64,000 nucleotides of DNA, from contig NCEU01000003.1 in the NCBI GenBank assembly GCA_002280855.1, positions 1-64,000 of the forward strand, read 5' to 3'. Under the pieces are notes generated by a model that saw nothing but the letters and a program-made list of their open reading frames with translations, was not told the origin of the DNA and searched no databases. A program made the position numbers and the translations under genes. Positions 1-8,235 of this stretch are shown piece by piece. This DNA is from Sphingomonadales bacterium 32-65-25 (lineage in GTDB: Bacteria; Pseudomonadota; Alphaproteobacteria; Sphingomonadales; Sphingomonadaceae). Every line of letters begins with the position of its first letter. Within the stretch, counting starts at the first letter, position 1.

Positions 1-47
1 AACCCGCAGCCCATTGTAGCCATCAGCCACCGAACGTTGCGGGCCAC

Positions 48-93
48 AACCGGCCATCATAATTGACGGCGACCGGCCATCGTAATTGTCGCC
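48..93. repeat. Two tandem 23-bp repeats, possible insertion-sequence end
   Basis: Two adjacent copies (48-70 and 71-93) share accggccatc followed by taattg and match at 19 of 23 positions. They end exactly where recognisable cysteine desulfurase sequence begins. Tandem repeats of about this length are known at the ends of some transposons, for example IS21-like elements. No transposase is visible because the window starts here, so the identity is an inference. Confidence 0.4.
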
Positions 94-313
94 TGACACA
101 GATGTGCTCTCAGAGTTGAAAGGGGTCGCGGCTTCGACCGGCTCCGCCTGCCATGCCGGGTGCGTTGAGCTGTCGCCAGTGTTGGCCGCGATGGGGGTGA
201 GCGAGCAAGTCGGCATGGGCGCGATCCGCTTCAGCCTCGGCCGCGGTACGACCGATGAGGAGATCGATGCCGTTATTGCCCGCCTCGCAAATATGCGCTC
301 CGGCACCCCGTAA
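92..313 (+). pseudogene. Cysteine desulfurase, C-terminal remnant
   Basis: The reading frame matches only the last ~70 residues of a class V aminotransferase-fold cysteine desulfurase (NifS/IscS group). It contains the active-site loop ASTGSACHAG with its catalytic Cys, then SPVLAAMG and GAIRFSLGRGTT. The full family is near 380-400 residues. The PLP-lysine half is missing, and homology stops at the tandem repeats at 48-93, so the gene was cut there. It lies directly upstream of a broken methyltransferase gene, with 5 bases between them, as if both came from one operon carried by the integrated element. The original sulfur-donating role is unknown. Confidence 0.8.
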
Positions 314-318
314 CGGCT

Positions 319-1020
319 ATGGCTCCCGCAGCCTCCAAAGGTAGCAGTCCGCTAGTTGAGGCATATGAGCGGTGGCGCGCGAGCACGTTGGGACAGATCA
401 CCGATCGACTTCAGCAGCACACCCTAACTGGCTTGATAGGCGAGACTGCGCGTCCTCGACATCGGCTGCGGCGACGGCGTCCTCGCCGTAGAGCTAGCCA
501 AACGAGGCGGGATCGTCACTGGCCTCGATCCGGATCCTACCATGCTCAAGGCCGCACAGGCCCGCGCTCTTGAAGAGGGCATCACCCTCGCTCTTGAACA
601 AGGGGAAGCCGGCGCACTGCCGTTCCCGGATGTCGCCTTTGATCGCGTCGTTGCAGTAACGGTCCTCTGCTTGATCCCAGACGCCGAGCAGTCTGTTGCT
701 GAGATGGCGCGGGTCTTGAGGCCAGGCGGACGGCTCATTGTAGGGGAACTTGGTCGCTGGACCGTGTGGGCGGCACAGCGCCGAATACAGGGCTGGATGG
801 GCAATTCCGTCTGGCGCCACGCGCACTTCCGGACCGCATAAGAGCTTCGCCGCCTCGTTACCCGCCAAGGCCTTACTGCTTCCGAAGCGCGAGGCGCCAC
901 CTTCTATTCTCCATCCGGCGCTGCCGCTTCGAGACTGGCTGCAATTGACCCGTGGCTCGGCCGACGGACGACCGTGGGCGCAGCGTTATCGCCCAGGCCG
1001 CAGAAAAAGGTCGCAGTGCC
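319..1020 (+). pseudogene. SAM-dependent methyltransferase, frameshifted and interrupted
   Basis: The start at 319 gives an N-terminus with EAYERWRASTLGQITDRL in one frame. From about 449 the protein continues in the +1 frame with the SAM-binding motif RVLDIGCGDG and then GLDPDPTML. It reads on through VLRPGGRLIVGEL to HFRTA and a TAA at 839-841. After that stop the same frame still reads as family sequence, ELRRLVTRQGL and then DPWLGRRTT. So there are at least two lesions, a frameshift near 440-449 and a nonsense codon at 839. The end is approximate because no natural stop is clear. A full-length protein would be about 230 residues. The substrate cannot be told. Confidence 0.8.
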
Positions 1021-1136
1021 AAATGTCGGGCGCAGTCATTCTCACCGGAAATGTGAACCATCCGATTTGTACGCTATGGTGCGATATTCCCGCACGTGTG
1101 CCCCCGAAGTCTTCCCACGCTCAACATCTATCGCTT

Positions 1137-1173
1137 TCTATTGCCTCTCCGATAACTTCAGGAAGGCAATAGA
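1137..1173 (+). promoter_or_regulatory. 10-bp inverted repeat over the AlpA ribosome site
   Basis: TCTATTGCCT (1137-1146) and AGGCAATAGA (1164-1173) are perfect reverse complements with a 17-base spacer. The right arm ends on the base before the ATG at 1174 and sits beside the ribosome-binding sequence aggaagg. It could be an operator for a dimeric repressor or an RNA hairpin that hides the ribosome site. Confidence 0.5.
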
Positions 1174-1461
1174 ATGAACCCGGGAGCTACCGGTCCGATT
1201 TTGCGCCGGACTATCAGACGTCATCAGCTGCGCGAAATAGTGCCGCTGGCAGACAGCACCATCTACGAGATGGAACGGCGCGGGGAATTCCCGCGACGCT
1301 TTGCGCTGTCGCCGAGATGTATCGTCTGGGACCTAGCCGAAGTCGAAGCGTGGCTGCTAGCTCGCCGAGCCGCGCCGATTCGCCGGGCTCAGCATCCAGA
1401 CGTCTCCAAGCGTAAGACGCGGCCGGTCAAAGGGCCGGATCGAGCTCCATCAGAGGCATAG
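1174..1461 (+). CDS. AlpA-like regulator / excisionase
   Basis: This 95-residue protein has a helix-turn-helix of the AlpA (MerR-like) type. The central part reads LADSTIYEMERRGEFPRRF and then IVWDLAEVEAWL, the usual recognition helix and wing. AlpA proteins act as transcription factors or recombination directionality factors for tyrosine integrases. An integrase lies convergently next door, and the two genes overlap by 35 bases (1427-1461). The basic tail after residue ~70 is not conserved in the family. Start chosen at the ATG preceded by aggaagg. Assignment to the family is good; control of excision is inferred from position. Confidence 0.8.
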   Translation: MNPGATGPILRRTIRRHQLREIVPLADSTIYEMERRGEFPRRFALSPRCIVWDLAEVEAWLLARRAAPIRRAQHPDVSKRKTRPVKGPDRAPSEA

Positions 1462-2683
1462 CTGGAGGCAAGAGCACAGGGGTGTGTTTACGTCCTTCCA
1501 CCCACGCCTCTACGATGTCCGACCACTCCTGCATCATGTGGCGGCGCTGAACTTCGTACTCCGCCTTGTTGTAGACCCCTCGCGATGATCGACCATCTTC
1601 GTGCGCCAGGCACTTCTCGATCCAGTCCCTATTGAAGCCCAACTCATTCAGCAGCGTCGAACCCGTGCGCCGGAGGTCGTGGACGGTGAAAGGCTCCAGC
1701 GGCAACCCCTCCTTCTTGGCCTGCTCGACGACAGAATAGGTCACGCGATTGAATGTGGCGCGCGACATCGGCGCATCGGCGTCATACCTAGATGGTAGCA
1801 GATATCGCGAGTTGCCGGCGCAGGTCTTGAGCGCAATCATGATGTCGAGGGTCTGGCGGGAGAGATAGACGTTGTGCGCCTTCGATCGCTTCATGCGTTC
1901 CTTCGGGATCGTCCAGACGGCGTTCTCGAAATCCACCTCGTCCCAAACCGCGTCCTGCAGTTCGCTCTTACGCACCATCGTCAGTAGATACAGCTTCATC
2001 CCTAGCCGGATCGTCGGCAAAGTCGCGACCTTCTCAAGCTCCCTGAGCATGATCCGAATCTCGGTCGGAGATAGCGAGCGATCCTTGGGCGCAAAGGTCG
2101 CGATCGATGCCGGCCCGACATCGTCGGCCGGGTTGGCGACCTTCTCGCCGTGCAGAATGGCGAACCCGTAAATCTGCTTGAGGATATCTCGCACATGGAT
2201 CGCCGTCGCCGGGGCGCCGCGATCGACGATCTTGCCGCAATGCGCTCGCAAATCGTCCGGCGTGATCTCCGTAAGGAGACGATTGCGCCATACCGGAAGC
2301 AGCTCTCTTTCGAAGATCGAGCGTCTCATTGCCCGCGTGCTGTCAGCCATCGGCGCGTTGACGAGCCACTTTTCTCCAAATTCGCCGAAACTCTTGGCTT
2401 CCTTTAGCCGCCGCTTCTCACGCTGCTTCTCAATGGCGGGCGACCGCCCTTCGCTCACAGCCCGCCGAGCATCGATGCAGAGCTCGCGAGCGCGGGCGAG
2501 TGACATCCCATCGCGCCCGTACTTTCCGAGGTAGACGGTCTCGCGTCGTCCATTCAGGCGGTAGTCGAGGCGAAAGGATATCGCTCCCGAAGGCATGACG
2601 CGAACGTACATGCCGTCCCGATCCGCGACCTTGTACATCTTACTCTGTGGTTTCAAGGCCTTGATCGCAGCATCCGTCAGCAT
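1427..2683 (-). CDS. Tyrosine recombinase / integrase (P4-type)
   Basis: A 418-residue integrase with an N-terminal DUF4102 arm-binding domain (residues ~1-90, GMYVRVMPSG), a core-binding domain (~95-190) and a C-terminal catalytic domain. Catalytic residues are visible in TMVRKSELQDAVW (first Arg), HDLRRTGSTLL (His-x-x-Arg), CLAHEDG (His) and RGVYNKAEY (Tyr nucleophile). The gene points away from guaA, whose 3' end is a known integration hotspot for genomic islands using this enzyme class. Length and motifs are normal, so it appears intact although the cargo genes to its left are decayed. Confidence 0.93.
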   Translation of the reverse strand: MLTDAAIKALKPQSKMYKVADRDGMYVRVMPSGAISFRLDYRLNGRRETVYLGKYGRDGMSLARARELCIDARRAVSEGRSPAIEKQREKRRLKEAKSFGEFGEKWLVNAPMADSTRAMRRSIFERELLPVWRNRLLTEITPDDLRAHCGKIVDRGAPATAIHVRDILKQIYGFAILHGEKVANPADDVGPASIATFAPKDRSLSPTEIRIMLRELEKVATLPTIRLGMKLYLLTMVRKSELQDAVWDEVDFENAVWTIPKERMKRSKAHNVYLSRQTLDIMIALKTCAGNSRYLLPSRYDADAPMSRATFNRVTYSVVEQAKKEGLPLEPFTVHDLRRTGSTLLNELGFNRDWIEKCLAHEDGRSSRGVYNKAEYEVQRRHMMQEWSDIVEAWVEGRKHTPVLLPPAMPLMELDPAL

Positions 2684-2702
2684 TCCCGCGCCACCTCCAA
2701 AA

Positions 2703-2812
2703 AAGTACCGTCATGCGGTTTTTGGCGGCCCTTTGTGGAAAATATGGCGTAGTATCAAATACTTACAGCCATAAAAGTACCGTCAAGGACCTCATCTCAC
2801 CTGACGGTACTT
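2703..2812. repeat. Three copies of an 11-bp site, candidate integrase arm sites
   Basis: AAGTACCGTCA occurs exactly at 2703-2713 and 2775-2785 and in reverse orientation at 2802-2812. A second short repeat, TGGCGTAGT, occurs at 2745-2753 and 2943-2951. Exact repeated sites between an integrase start and its attachment site fit arm-type binding sites. The remaining sequence between 2684 and 2977 holds no gene I can support. Confidence 0.55.
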
Positions 2813-2977
2813 CGGATTTTGGAGGTGATCAATATGGCCGAGACCCGTCACGCGGGCCGTCACGCTTGATCCGTGCCCACCGATAGATACCGATAGACGC
2901 TGAGGCGATTTTTCTTTTTTTTCAGGAGGTTATGGCGAACTGTGGCGTAGTTTCGGATACCCTCGGATGGGCCTGAA

Positions 2978-2997
2978 TCATTCCCACTCGATGGTGC
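2978..2997 (-). other. Putative attachment site in the guaA 3' end
   Basis: The last ~20 bases of guaA encode the invariant end GTIEWE. In many bacteria this 3' end is the target of integrases like the one at 1427-2683, which restores the coding end on insertion. No second copy of this sequence was found elsewhere in the window, so the other boundary must lie left of base 1. The exact core is not resolved. Confidence 0.45.
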
Positions 2998-4534
2998 CGG
3001 GCGGCTTTGACGTATAGTCGTAAACCACGCGGTTGATACCCTTCACCTCGTTGACGATGCGGGTGGCAGCGCGGGTGAGGAAGCTGGCCTCGAAGGGATA
3101 GACATCGGCGGTCATGCCATCCACGCTGGTGACAGCGCGCAGGCCGCAGACCCGATCATAGGTGCGGCCATCACCCATTACGCCAACCGTGCGCACCGGC
3201 AGCAGCACGGCAAAGGCCTGCCAGATCTCGTCATACAGGCCCGCCTTGCGGATTTCGTCGAGATACACGGCGTCGGCCTTGCGCAGCGTGTCGCAGGCTT
3301 CCTTGGTCACTTCGCCGGGAATGCGGATGGCAAGGCCGGGGCCGGGGAACGGGTGGCGGCCAACGAACGCTGGCGGCAGGCCGAGCTCGACACCCAGGCG
3401 GCGCACTTCGTCCTTGAACAGTTCGCGCAACGGTTCGACCAGCTTCATGTTCATGCGTTCCGGCAGGCCGCCGACATTGTGGTGGCTCTTGATCGTCACG
3501 CTGGGGCCGCCAGTGAAGGAGACGCTCTCGATCACGTCGGGATAGAGCGTGCCTTGGGCCAAGAAATCAGCGCCGCCGATCTTCTTGGCTTCGGCCTCGA
3601 ACACCTCGATGAAGGTCTTGCCGATGAACTTGCGCTTGGCTTCCGGATCGGTGACGCCGGCGAGGCCGCCGAGGAACAATTCCTCGGCTTCGACGTGTAC
3701 CAGCGGGATATGATAATGTTCACGGAACAGGGTGACGACCTGTTCGGCTTCGCCCAGCCGCATCAGGCCATGATCGACGAACACGCACGTGAGCTGATCG
3801 CCGATGGCTTCATGAATCAGCACGGCGGCCACAGCCGAATCGACGCCGCCTGACAGGCCGCAGATCACCTTGGCCGATCCCACCTGCTCGCGGATTTCGG
3901 CGATCTTGGATGCACGGAAGCCGGCCATCGACCAGTTCGGCGTGATGCCGCAGACATTGATGACGAAATTCTTCAGCAGTGCGCCACCATCGGGCGTGTG
4001 CACCACTTCCGGGTGGAACTGCACGCCGTAACGGCGGGCTTCGTCGTTGGCGATGGCAGCGAACGGCGCGCCGGCGCTCACCGCAACGGCGCGAAAGCCG
4101 GGGGGGATCGCCTCGATGCGGTCGCCGTGGCTCATCCACACGGTCGGGCGGTCGCCCTTGGCCCACACGCCGGCAAAGAAGGCGCAATCGTCGACGATGT
4201 CGATTTCGGCACGGCCAAACTCGCGGTGATCCGATGCCACCACGGCGCCACCCAACTGGTAACAGAGCGACTGTTCACCGTAACAGATGCCCAGCAGCGG
4301 CACGTCGGCGGCCAGCACGACATCCGGGATGCGCGGGCCGTTTTCATCGCTGATATTGGCCGGGCTGCCCGACAGGATGACGCCCTTGGGCTGCATCCGC
4401 GTGTAAGCCTCGCCGCCTTTGGCGAAGGGCACGATCTCGCAATAAACGCCAACTTCGCGGATGCGCCGGGCGATGAGCTGCGTCACCTGGCTGCCGAAAT
4501 CGAGGATGAGGATCGAGTCGTCTGGCGTGTGCAT
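2978..4534 (-). CDS. guaA: GMP synthase (glutamine-hydrolysing)
   Basis: Converts XMP to GMP using ATP and glutamine, the last step of guanine nucleotide synthesis in the cytoplasm. The 518-residue protein has the class I amidotransferase domain first (GICYGEQ with the catalytic Cys; FHPEV with the His). Next comes the ATP-pyrophosphatase domain with the P-loop SGGVDSAV near residue 229, and then the dimerisation domain ending GTIEWE. Length is normal (E. coli ~525). A thioesterase gene ends 9 bases upstream on the same strand, so they may share a transcript. Its 3' end borders the integrated element. Confidence 0.98.
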   Translation of the reverse strand: MHTPDDSILILDFGSQVTQLIARRIREVGVYCEIVPFAKGGEAYTRMQPKGVILSGSPANISDENGPRIPDVVLAADVPLLGICYGEQSLCYQLGGAVVASDHREFGRAEIDIVDDCAFFAGVWAKGDRPTVWMSHGDRIEAIPPGFRAVAVSAGAPFAAIANDEARRYGVQFHPEVVHTPDGGALLKNFVINVCGITPNWSMAGFRASKIAEIREQVGSAKVICGLSGGVDSAVAAVLIHEAIGDQLTCVFVDHGLMRLGEAEQVVTLFREHYHIPLVHVEAEELFLGGLAGVTDPEAKRKFIGKTFIEVFEAEAKKIGGADFLAQGTLYPDVIESVSFTGGPSVTIKSHHNVGGLPERMNMKLVEPLRELFKDEVRRLGVELGLPPAFVGRHPFPGPGLAIRIPGEVTKEACDTLRKADAVYLDEIRKAGLYDEIWQAFAVLLPVRTVGVMGDGRTYDRVCGLRAVTSVDGMTADVYPFEASFLTRAATRIVNEVKGINRVVYDYTSKPPGTIEWE

Positions 4535-4543
4535 CGCGGGCGC

Positions 4544-4984
4544 TTAGGGCGTGGCGGCGTTTGGCGCAACCACCAGCGGCAACAGCGCCTGCCGCCATGC
4601 ATCGGGCAGCGGCGCGGGCCGGCGCGTCTCCCTGTCGACATAGACGTGGACGAAATGGCCTTCCGCGGCCGGCGCTTCATGGCCGGCGGTGAACAGGCCC
4701 ACTTCCCAACGCACGCTGCTGTTGCCCAATTTGGCGATGCGCAGGCCGGCCTCCACGGTTTCGGGGAAGGCGACGGAGCGATTGTACCGGCAGCCGGTTT
4801 CCACCACCAGGCCGATGGGGTTGCCATGGTGGATGTCGAGCAGGCCCTGCTCGATCAGCCAGGCGTTCACCACGGTATCGAACCAGCTGTAATAGACCAC
4901 GTTGTTGACGTGGCCATAAGCATCATTGTCCATCCAGCGGGTGGGGATCAGGCGGTGGACGCGATAATCGGATCGGCTGTTCAT
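4544..4984 (-). CDS. Acyl-CoA thioesterase (4HBT / YbgC-like hotdog)
   Basis: 146 residues with the hotdog-fold thioesterase signature TRWMDNDAYGHVNNVVYYSW, where the Asp/His cluster resembles the 4-hydroxybenzoyl-CoA thioesterase active site. It would hydrolyse an acyl-CoA; the natural substrate is not evident. Start chosen at ATG 4982-4984, because an upstream extension would run through a terminator and tRNA-Ala. It stops 9 bases before guaA on the same strand. A second gene of the same family lies at 18430-18867. Confidence 0.85.
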   Translation of the reverse strand: MNSRSDYRVHRLIPTRWMDNDAYGHVNNVVYYSWFDTVVNAWLIEQGLLDIHHGNPIGLVVETGCRYNRSVAFPETVEAGLRIAKLGNSSVRWEVGLFTAGHEAPAAEGHFVHVYVDRETRRPAPLPDAWRQALLPLVVAPNAATP

Positions 4985-5020
4985 GGCGATGCGCCTTGCC
5001 AGCGATTCGTCTGAAAAGCA

Positions 5021-5050
5021 AAAACCCCGGCCATCTCTGGCCGGGGTTTT
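5021..5050 (-). terminator. Rho-independent terminator after tRNA-Ala
   Basis: A perfect 13-bp stem (5021-5033 with 5038-5050) has a four-base loop and A/T runs on both sides, so it can work in both directions. Read on the minus strand it directly follows tRNA-Ala and precedes the thioesterase gene. Confidence 0.85.
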
Positions 5051-5060
5051 TAGGTTGGGA

Positions 5061-5136
5061 TGGTGGAGCCTAACGGGATCGAACCGTTGACCTCTACAAT
5101 GCCATCGTAGCGCTCTCCCAGCTGAGCTAAGGCCCC
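5061..5136 (-). tRNA. tRNA-Ala (GGC)
   Basis: The minus strand folds into a standard cloverleaf: acceptor GGGGCCT, D-stem GCTC/GAGC, anticodon arm CTACG-ATGGCAT-TGTAG with anticodon GGC, T-arm GGTTCGATCCC, and an encoded CCA end (76 nt). Confidence 0.95.
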
Positions 5137-5241
5137 ACATCCCAATGTGGTCGTTGCTGTTACCAGCAACGCCGGGAGCGGCCGGTTAGGCGATGTTTCG
5201 AAGGCTTGCAAGCCCGAAATTCGCAAAGCCGGCCGATATCC

Positions 5242-5562
5242 TCAATTCTCGTCGTGCGTGCCTTCCGAGACGACACCCAGATCATCATCATCGCCCAGAT
5301 CGACATCGGCATCGGCTTCGCCGGCTTCGACGTCGGCGTCCTCGATGTCCAGATCCTCATCCACGGCCACCACGGCGTCTTCCTCGGCGGCCTGCGGCTT
5401 GGTGGCTTCAAACGGCGTCGTCTGCTTGGACTTCAGGACCGGTTCCGGCGCCCAGCCAAAGCCGCAGGAAATGCAGGTCACCGGGTCTTCCTTGCCCAGA
5501 TCATAGAATCGGGTGTTGCATTTCGGGCAGGCACGCTTGGTGCCCCATTCAGCCTTGACCAT
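5242..5562 (-). CDS. TIGR02300 / FYDLN-acid family protein
   Basis: A 106-residue protein of the alphaproteobacterial TIGR02300 family. The N-terminus [16 protein letters not shown] is followed by the FYDL signature and a second Cys pair (CISC), forming a likely zinc ribbon. The C-terminal half is a run of Asp and Glu, the acidic tail typical of the family. The signature here reads FYDLG instead of FYDLN. Start chosen at ATG 5560-5562, where conservation begins. Its function is not established. It is divergent from aroA, with 126 bases between the two starts. Confidence 0.9.
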   Translation of the reverse strand: MVKAEWGTKRACPKCNTRFYDLGKEDPVTCISCGFGWAPEPVLKSKQTTPFEATKPQAAEEDAVVAVDEDLDIEDADVEAGEADADVDLGDDDDLGVVSEGTHDEN

Positions 5563-5688
5563 ATCGTCTCCGTGATCGTCCCGGCCGTGGGTCCAGCCGG
5601 GCAAACGCAATCGAGCCGGGGCAGCACAGCCATCCCGGAAAGACCGGCGCATTGCCACAGCCGGCAAGCCCTGTCAAAGCGCCGCGTC

Positions 5689-7053
5689 ATGAATCACGTC
5701 GCCGGAAAACCCGCATCGCTCTGCCTTGCCGCTTCAGGCCCGCTCACGGGCGATGTGACGGTGCCGGGTGACAAGTCGATCAGTCACCGCTCGTTGATGC
5801 TCGGCGCGCTGGCGGTGGGCGAAACCCGCATCACAGGGCTGCTTGAGGGAGAGGATGTGCTGGCCACTGCCGCGGCGATGCGGGCGATGGGGGCCAAGAT
5901 CGGGCGCACGGGTACCGGCGAATGGCGCGTTCACGGCGTTGGTGTTGGCGGGCTGTTGCAGCCGGCGACCGCGCTCGATATGGGCAACAGCGGCACCTCC
6001 ACGCGGCTCTTGATGGGCCTGGTCGCCTCCCACCCGATCACAGCGACGTTCATCGGCGATGCCAGCCTGTCGGGTCGGCCGATGGGGCGGGTGATCACGC
6101 CGCTGTCCCTGATGGGCGCGACCATTGCCGCCACGCCAGGGCCGGGACGGCAGACCCTGCCCCTCACGCTCACCGGTGCCTGCCCGGCGATTCCGCTCCG
6201 CTACACGCTGCCAGTCGCCTCGGCGCAGGTGAAATCGGCGGTGCTGCTGGCTGGCCTCAACACGCCGGGCGAGACGGTGGTGATCGAACCCATCCCCACC
6301 CGTGATCACAGCGAGCGCATGCTGGCCGGATTCGGTGCCCAGCTTTCCGTTACCGAATCGCCGCAGGGCCGCATCATCACCATCCACGGTGAGGCCGAAC
6401 TGAAGCCGCAGGCCATACAGGTGCCCGGCGATCCGTCGTCCGCTGCCTTCCCGATGGTCGCCGCGCTGATCGTGCCGGGCAGCGACATCATCATCCGCAA
6501 TGTTGGCCTGAACCCCACCCGCGCCGGGTTGGTGCGAGTGCTGCAGGCGATGGGCGGGCGCATTGATCTGTTGAACGAACGCACCGTTGGCGGCGAACCG
6601 GTCGCCGATCTCCACGTCCGCCACAGTGCGCTCAGCGGCATCGACGTTCCGCCGGACGGTGCGCCCAGCATGATTGATGAATATCCGGTGCTGTTCGTTG
6701 CGGCCGCCTTCGCGCAAGGCCGGACGACCATGCGCGGGATCGAGGAACTGCGGGTGAAGGAATCCGACCGGATCGCTGTGATGGCGCAGGAGCTGCAGGC
6801 CTGCGGTGTACAGTGCGAGGAGCTTGAAGACGGCCTGATCGTCGAAGGCCGTGACGGCGATCTCGTTCCCGGCGGTGCCACCATCGCGGCCCGGCTCGAT
6901 CACCGCATCGCGATGAGCTTCGCCGTGCTGGGCCTGAACGCGGCACGGCCGGTGGTCATTGATGATGCCCGGCCGATCGCAACGAGCTTTCCAACGTTCG
7001 TGGCAATGATGGAGCAGCTTGGCTGCAGGCTTCTCCCAACAGCAGATCATTGA
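5689..7053 (+). CDS. aroA: 3-phosphoshikimate 1-carboxyvinyltransferase (EPSP synthase, class II)
   Basis: Makes EPSP from shikimate-3-phosphate and phosphoenolpyruvate in aromatic amino acid synthesis. 454 residues. Motifs: [16 protein letters not shown] (S3P-binding Lys/Ser), [42 protein letters not shown] (catalytic Asp-Glu), LRVKESDRI and DHRIAMSF. Overall it resembles the CP4-like class II enzymes. The loop that holds Ala100 in glyphosate-tolerant CP4 reads [12 protein letters not shown] here, with Gly in place of that Ala, so intrinsic tolerance by that residue is not predicted. Start at ATG 5689. The last 98 bases overlap the convergent epimerase gene. Confidence 0.97.
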   Translation: MNHVAGKPASLCLAASGPLTGDVTVPGDKSISHRSLMLGALAVGETRITGLLEGEDVLATAAAMRAMGAKIGRTGTGEWRVHGVGVGGLLQPATALDMGNSGTSTRLLMGLVASHPITATFIGDASLSGRPMGRVITPLSLMGATIAATPGPGRQTLPLTLTGACPAIPLRYTLPVASAQVKSAVLLAGLNTPGETVVIEPIPTRDHSERMLAGFGAQLSVTESPQGRIITIHGEAELKPQAIQVPGDPSSAAFPMVAALIVPGSDIIIRNVGLNPTRAGLVRVLQAMGGRIDLLNERTVGGEPVADLHVRHSALSGIDVPPDGAPSMIDEYPVLFVAAAFAQGRTTMRGIEELRVKESDRIAVMAQELQACGVQCEELEDGLIVEGRDGDLVPGGATIAARLDHRIAMSFAVLGLNAARPVVIDDARPIATSFPTFVAMMEQLGCRLLPTADH

Positions 7054-8155
7054 TGGCGCGGGCAGCCCCGCCGCTGCCATAAGGCAAGGCTGGTTCTGCC
7101 ATCGTTGCCCGCAACGCGTAATCGGCCAGAACACGCTGCGCCGCTGCCACGATTGCCGCCGGATCACGCCCCACCAGCGCGGCATTGCCGCTGAACAGCC
7201 CTTCGCGCCGCTCCGTGGTGTCACGCAGCACCAGGCAGGGCAGACCGATGGCCGGTGCCTCTTCCTGCACCCCACCCGAATCGGTCAGCACAAGGCGACA
7301 CTGCCCCATCAGAGCGACGAACCCGGCATAGGGCAGCGGCGGCAGCAGGTGGATGCTGGCGTGGCCACCCAGAGCGGCACGCACCGGGCCTGAAACCGCC
7401 GGGCTGGGATGCACCGGCAGGATGATCTCTGCTTCGCCCGCCAATTCGGCCAGCGCATCCAGCAACCCGCCCAGCACGTGACCTTGGTTCTCGCGACGAT
7501 GGATGGTCGCCAGCACCCACGGCCTCCCACGCGGGATGCCGGCCAGCGGCGTCACCGCCGCCCCTGCCAGTGCCACATCGCCGGCCAGCCGCGCTTGCAT
7601 CAACAACAGCGCATCGATGCCGCTGTTGCCGGTGACGTGCACGCCATCGCACACACCCTCTGCCGCCAGTGCCGCCGCTGCCGCCGCAGTCGGCGCGAAA
7701 TGCAACTGCGCCATCTGTGCCACCAGCTTGCGATGCATCTCCTCGGGGTGCGGATCGTGCGTTCCCGTCCGCAAGCCCGCTTCGACATGCGCCAGCCGCG
7801 CCCCGGCATAACGGGCCGCCAAGGCACCGGCGAGCGTCGAGCTCGTGTCGCCCTGCACCACGACCCACGCCGGCCGCGTTTCCCGCACCACCTTCGCCAG
7901 CGCCGGCACCAGCCGCCCCACCACCGTATCCGGCGAGGCCGCCATCACCCCCAGATCATGATCCGCCTGCAGCCCGAACCCGGCCAAGGCTTCATCAAAC
8001 ATCTCACGATGCTGCCCGGTCGCCACAAGCAATGGGCAGTGCCCACGCGTCTGCAGATCAAGCAGCAGCGGTGCCAGCTTCACCGCCTCCGGCCGCGTAC
8101 CCGCGATAAACATGATTGGAAGCGATGCAGAACCCGGGCCGCCAGCAGACATCAT
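6956..8155 (-). CDS. wecB: UDP-N-acetylglucosamine 2-epimerase (non-hydrolysing)
   Basis: Interconverts UDP-GlcNAc and UDP-ManNAc for surface polysaccharide synthesis. The 399-residue GT-B-fold protein shows the family's conserved sites: [12 protein letters not shown] at the N-terminus, [10 protein letters not shown] (Asp), HVEAGLRTG (Glu), PHPEEMHRK (Glu), TIHRREN (His) and [11 protein letters not shown] near residue 290. The 3' end overlaps aroA tail-to-tail by 98 bases. No other polysaccharide genes are nearby, so its pathway cannot be read from context. The start could be either of the first two Met codons. Confidence 0.92.
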   Translation of the reverse strand: MMSAGGPGSASLPIMFIAGTRPEAVKLAPLLLDLQTRGHCPLLVATGQHREMFDEALAGFGLQADHDLGVMAASPDTVVGRLVPALAKVVRETRPAWVVVQGDTSSTLAGALAARYAGARLAHVEAGLRTGTHDPHPEEMHRKLVAQMAQLHFAPTAAAAAALAAEGVCDGVHVTGNSGIDALLLMQARLAGDVALAGAAVTPLAGIPRGRPWVLATIHRRENQGHVLGGLLDALAELAGEAEIILPVHPSPAVSGPVRAALGGHASIHLLPPLPYAGFVALMGQCRLVLTDSGGVQEEAPAIGLPCLVLRDTTERREGLFSGNAALVGRDPAAIVAAAQRVLADYALRATMAEPALPYGSGGAARAINDLLLGEACSQAAPSLPRTLESSLRSAGHHQ

Positions 8156-8235
8156 TCGCCCCCGCGAAGTGACTGACCCTGAAGGTCATTCTGCGCGAAC
8201 TGGGCCTGTCTGGCAACGGCCGTGCCGCATCGGGT

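Noticed and set aside
4985..5140. N-terminal extension of the thioesterase
   Set aside because: It would be translated from tRNA-Ala and the terminator.
5206..5688. Upstream extension of aroA
   Set aside because: It would run antisense through the TIGR02300 gene, and the enzyme's conserved start fits ATG 5689.
5671..5700. CTGTCAA near the aroA start as a Pho site
   Set aside because: No second half-site at 11-bp spacing.
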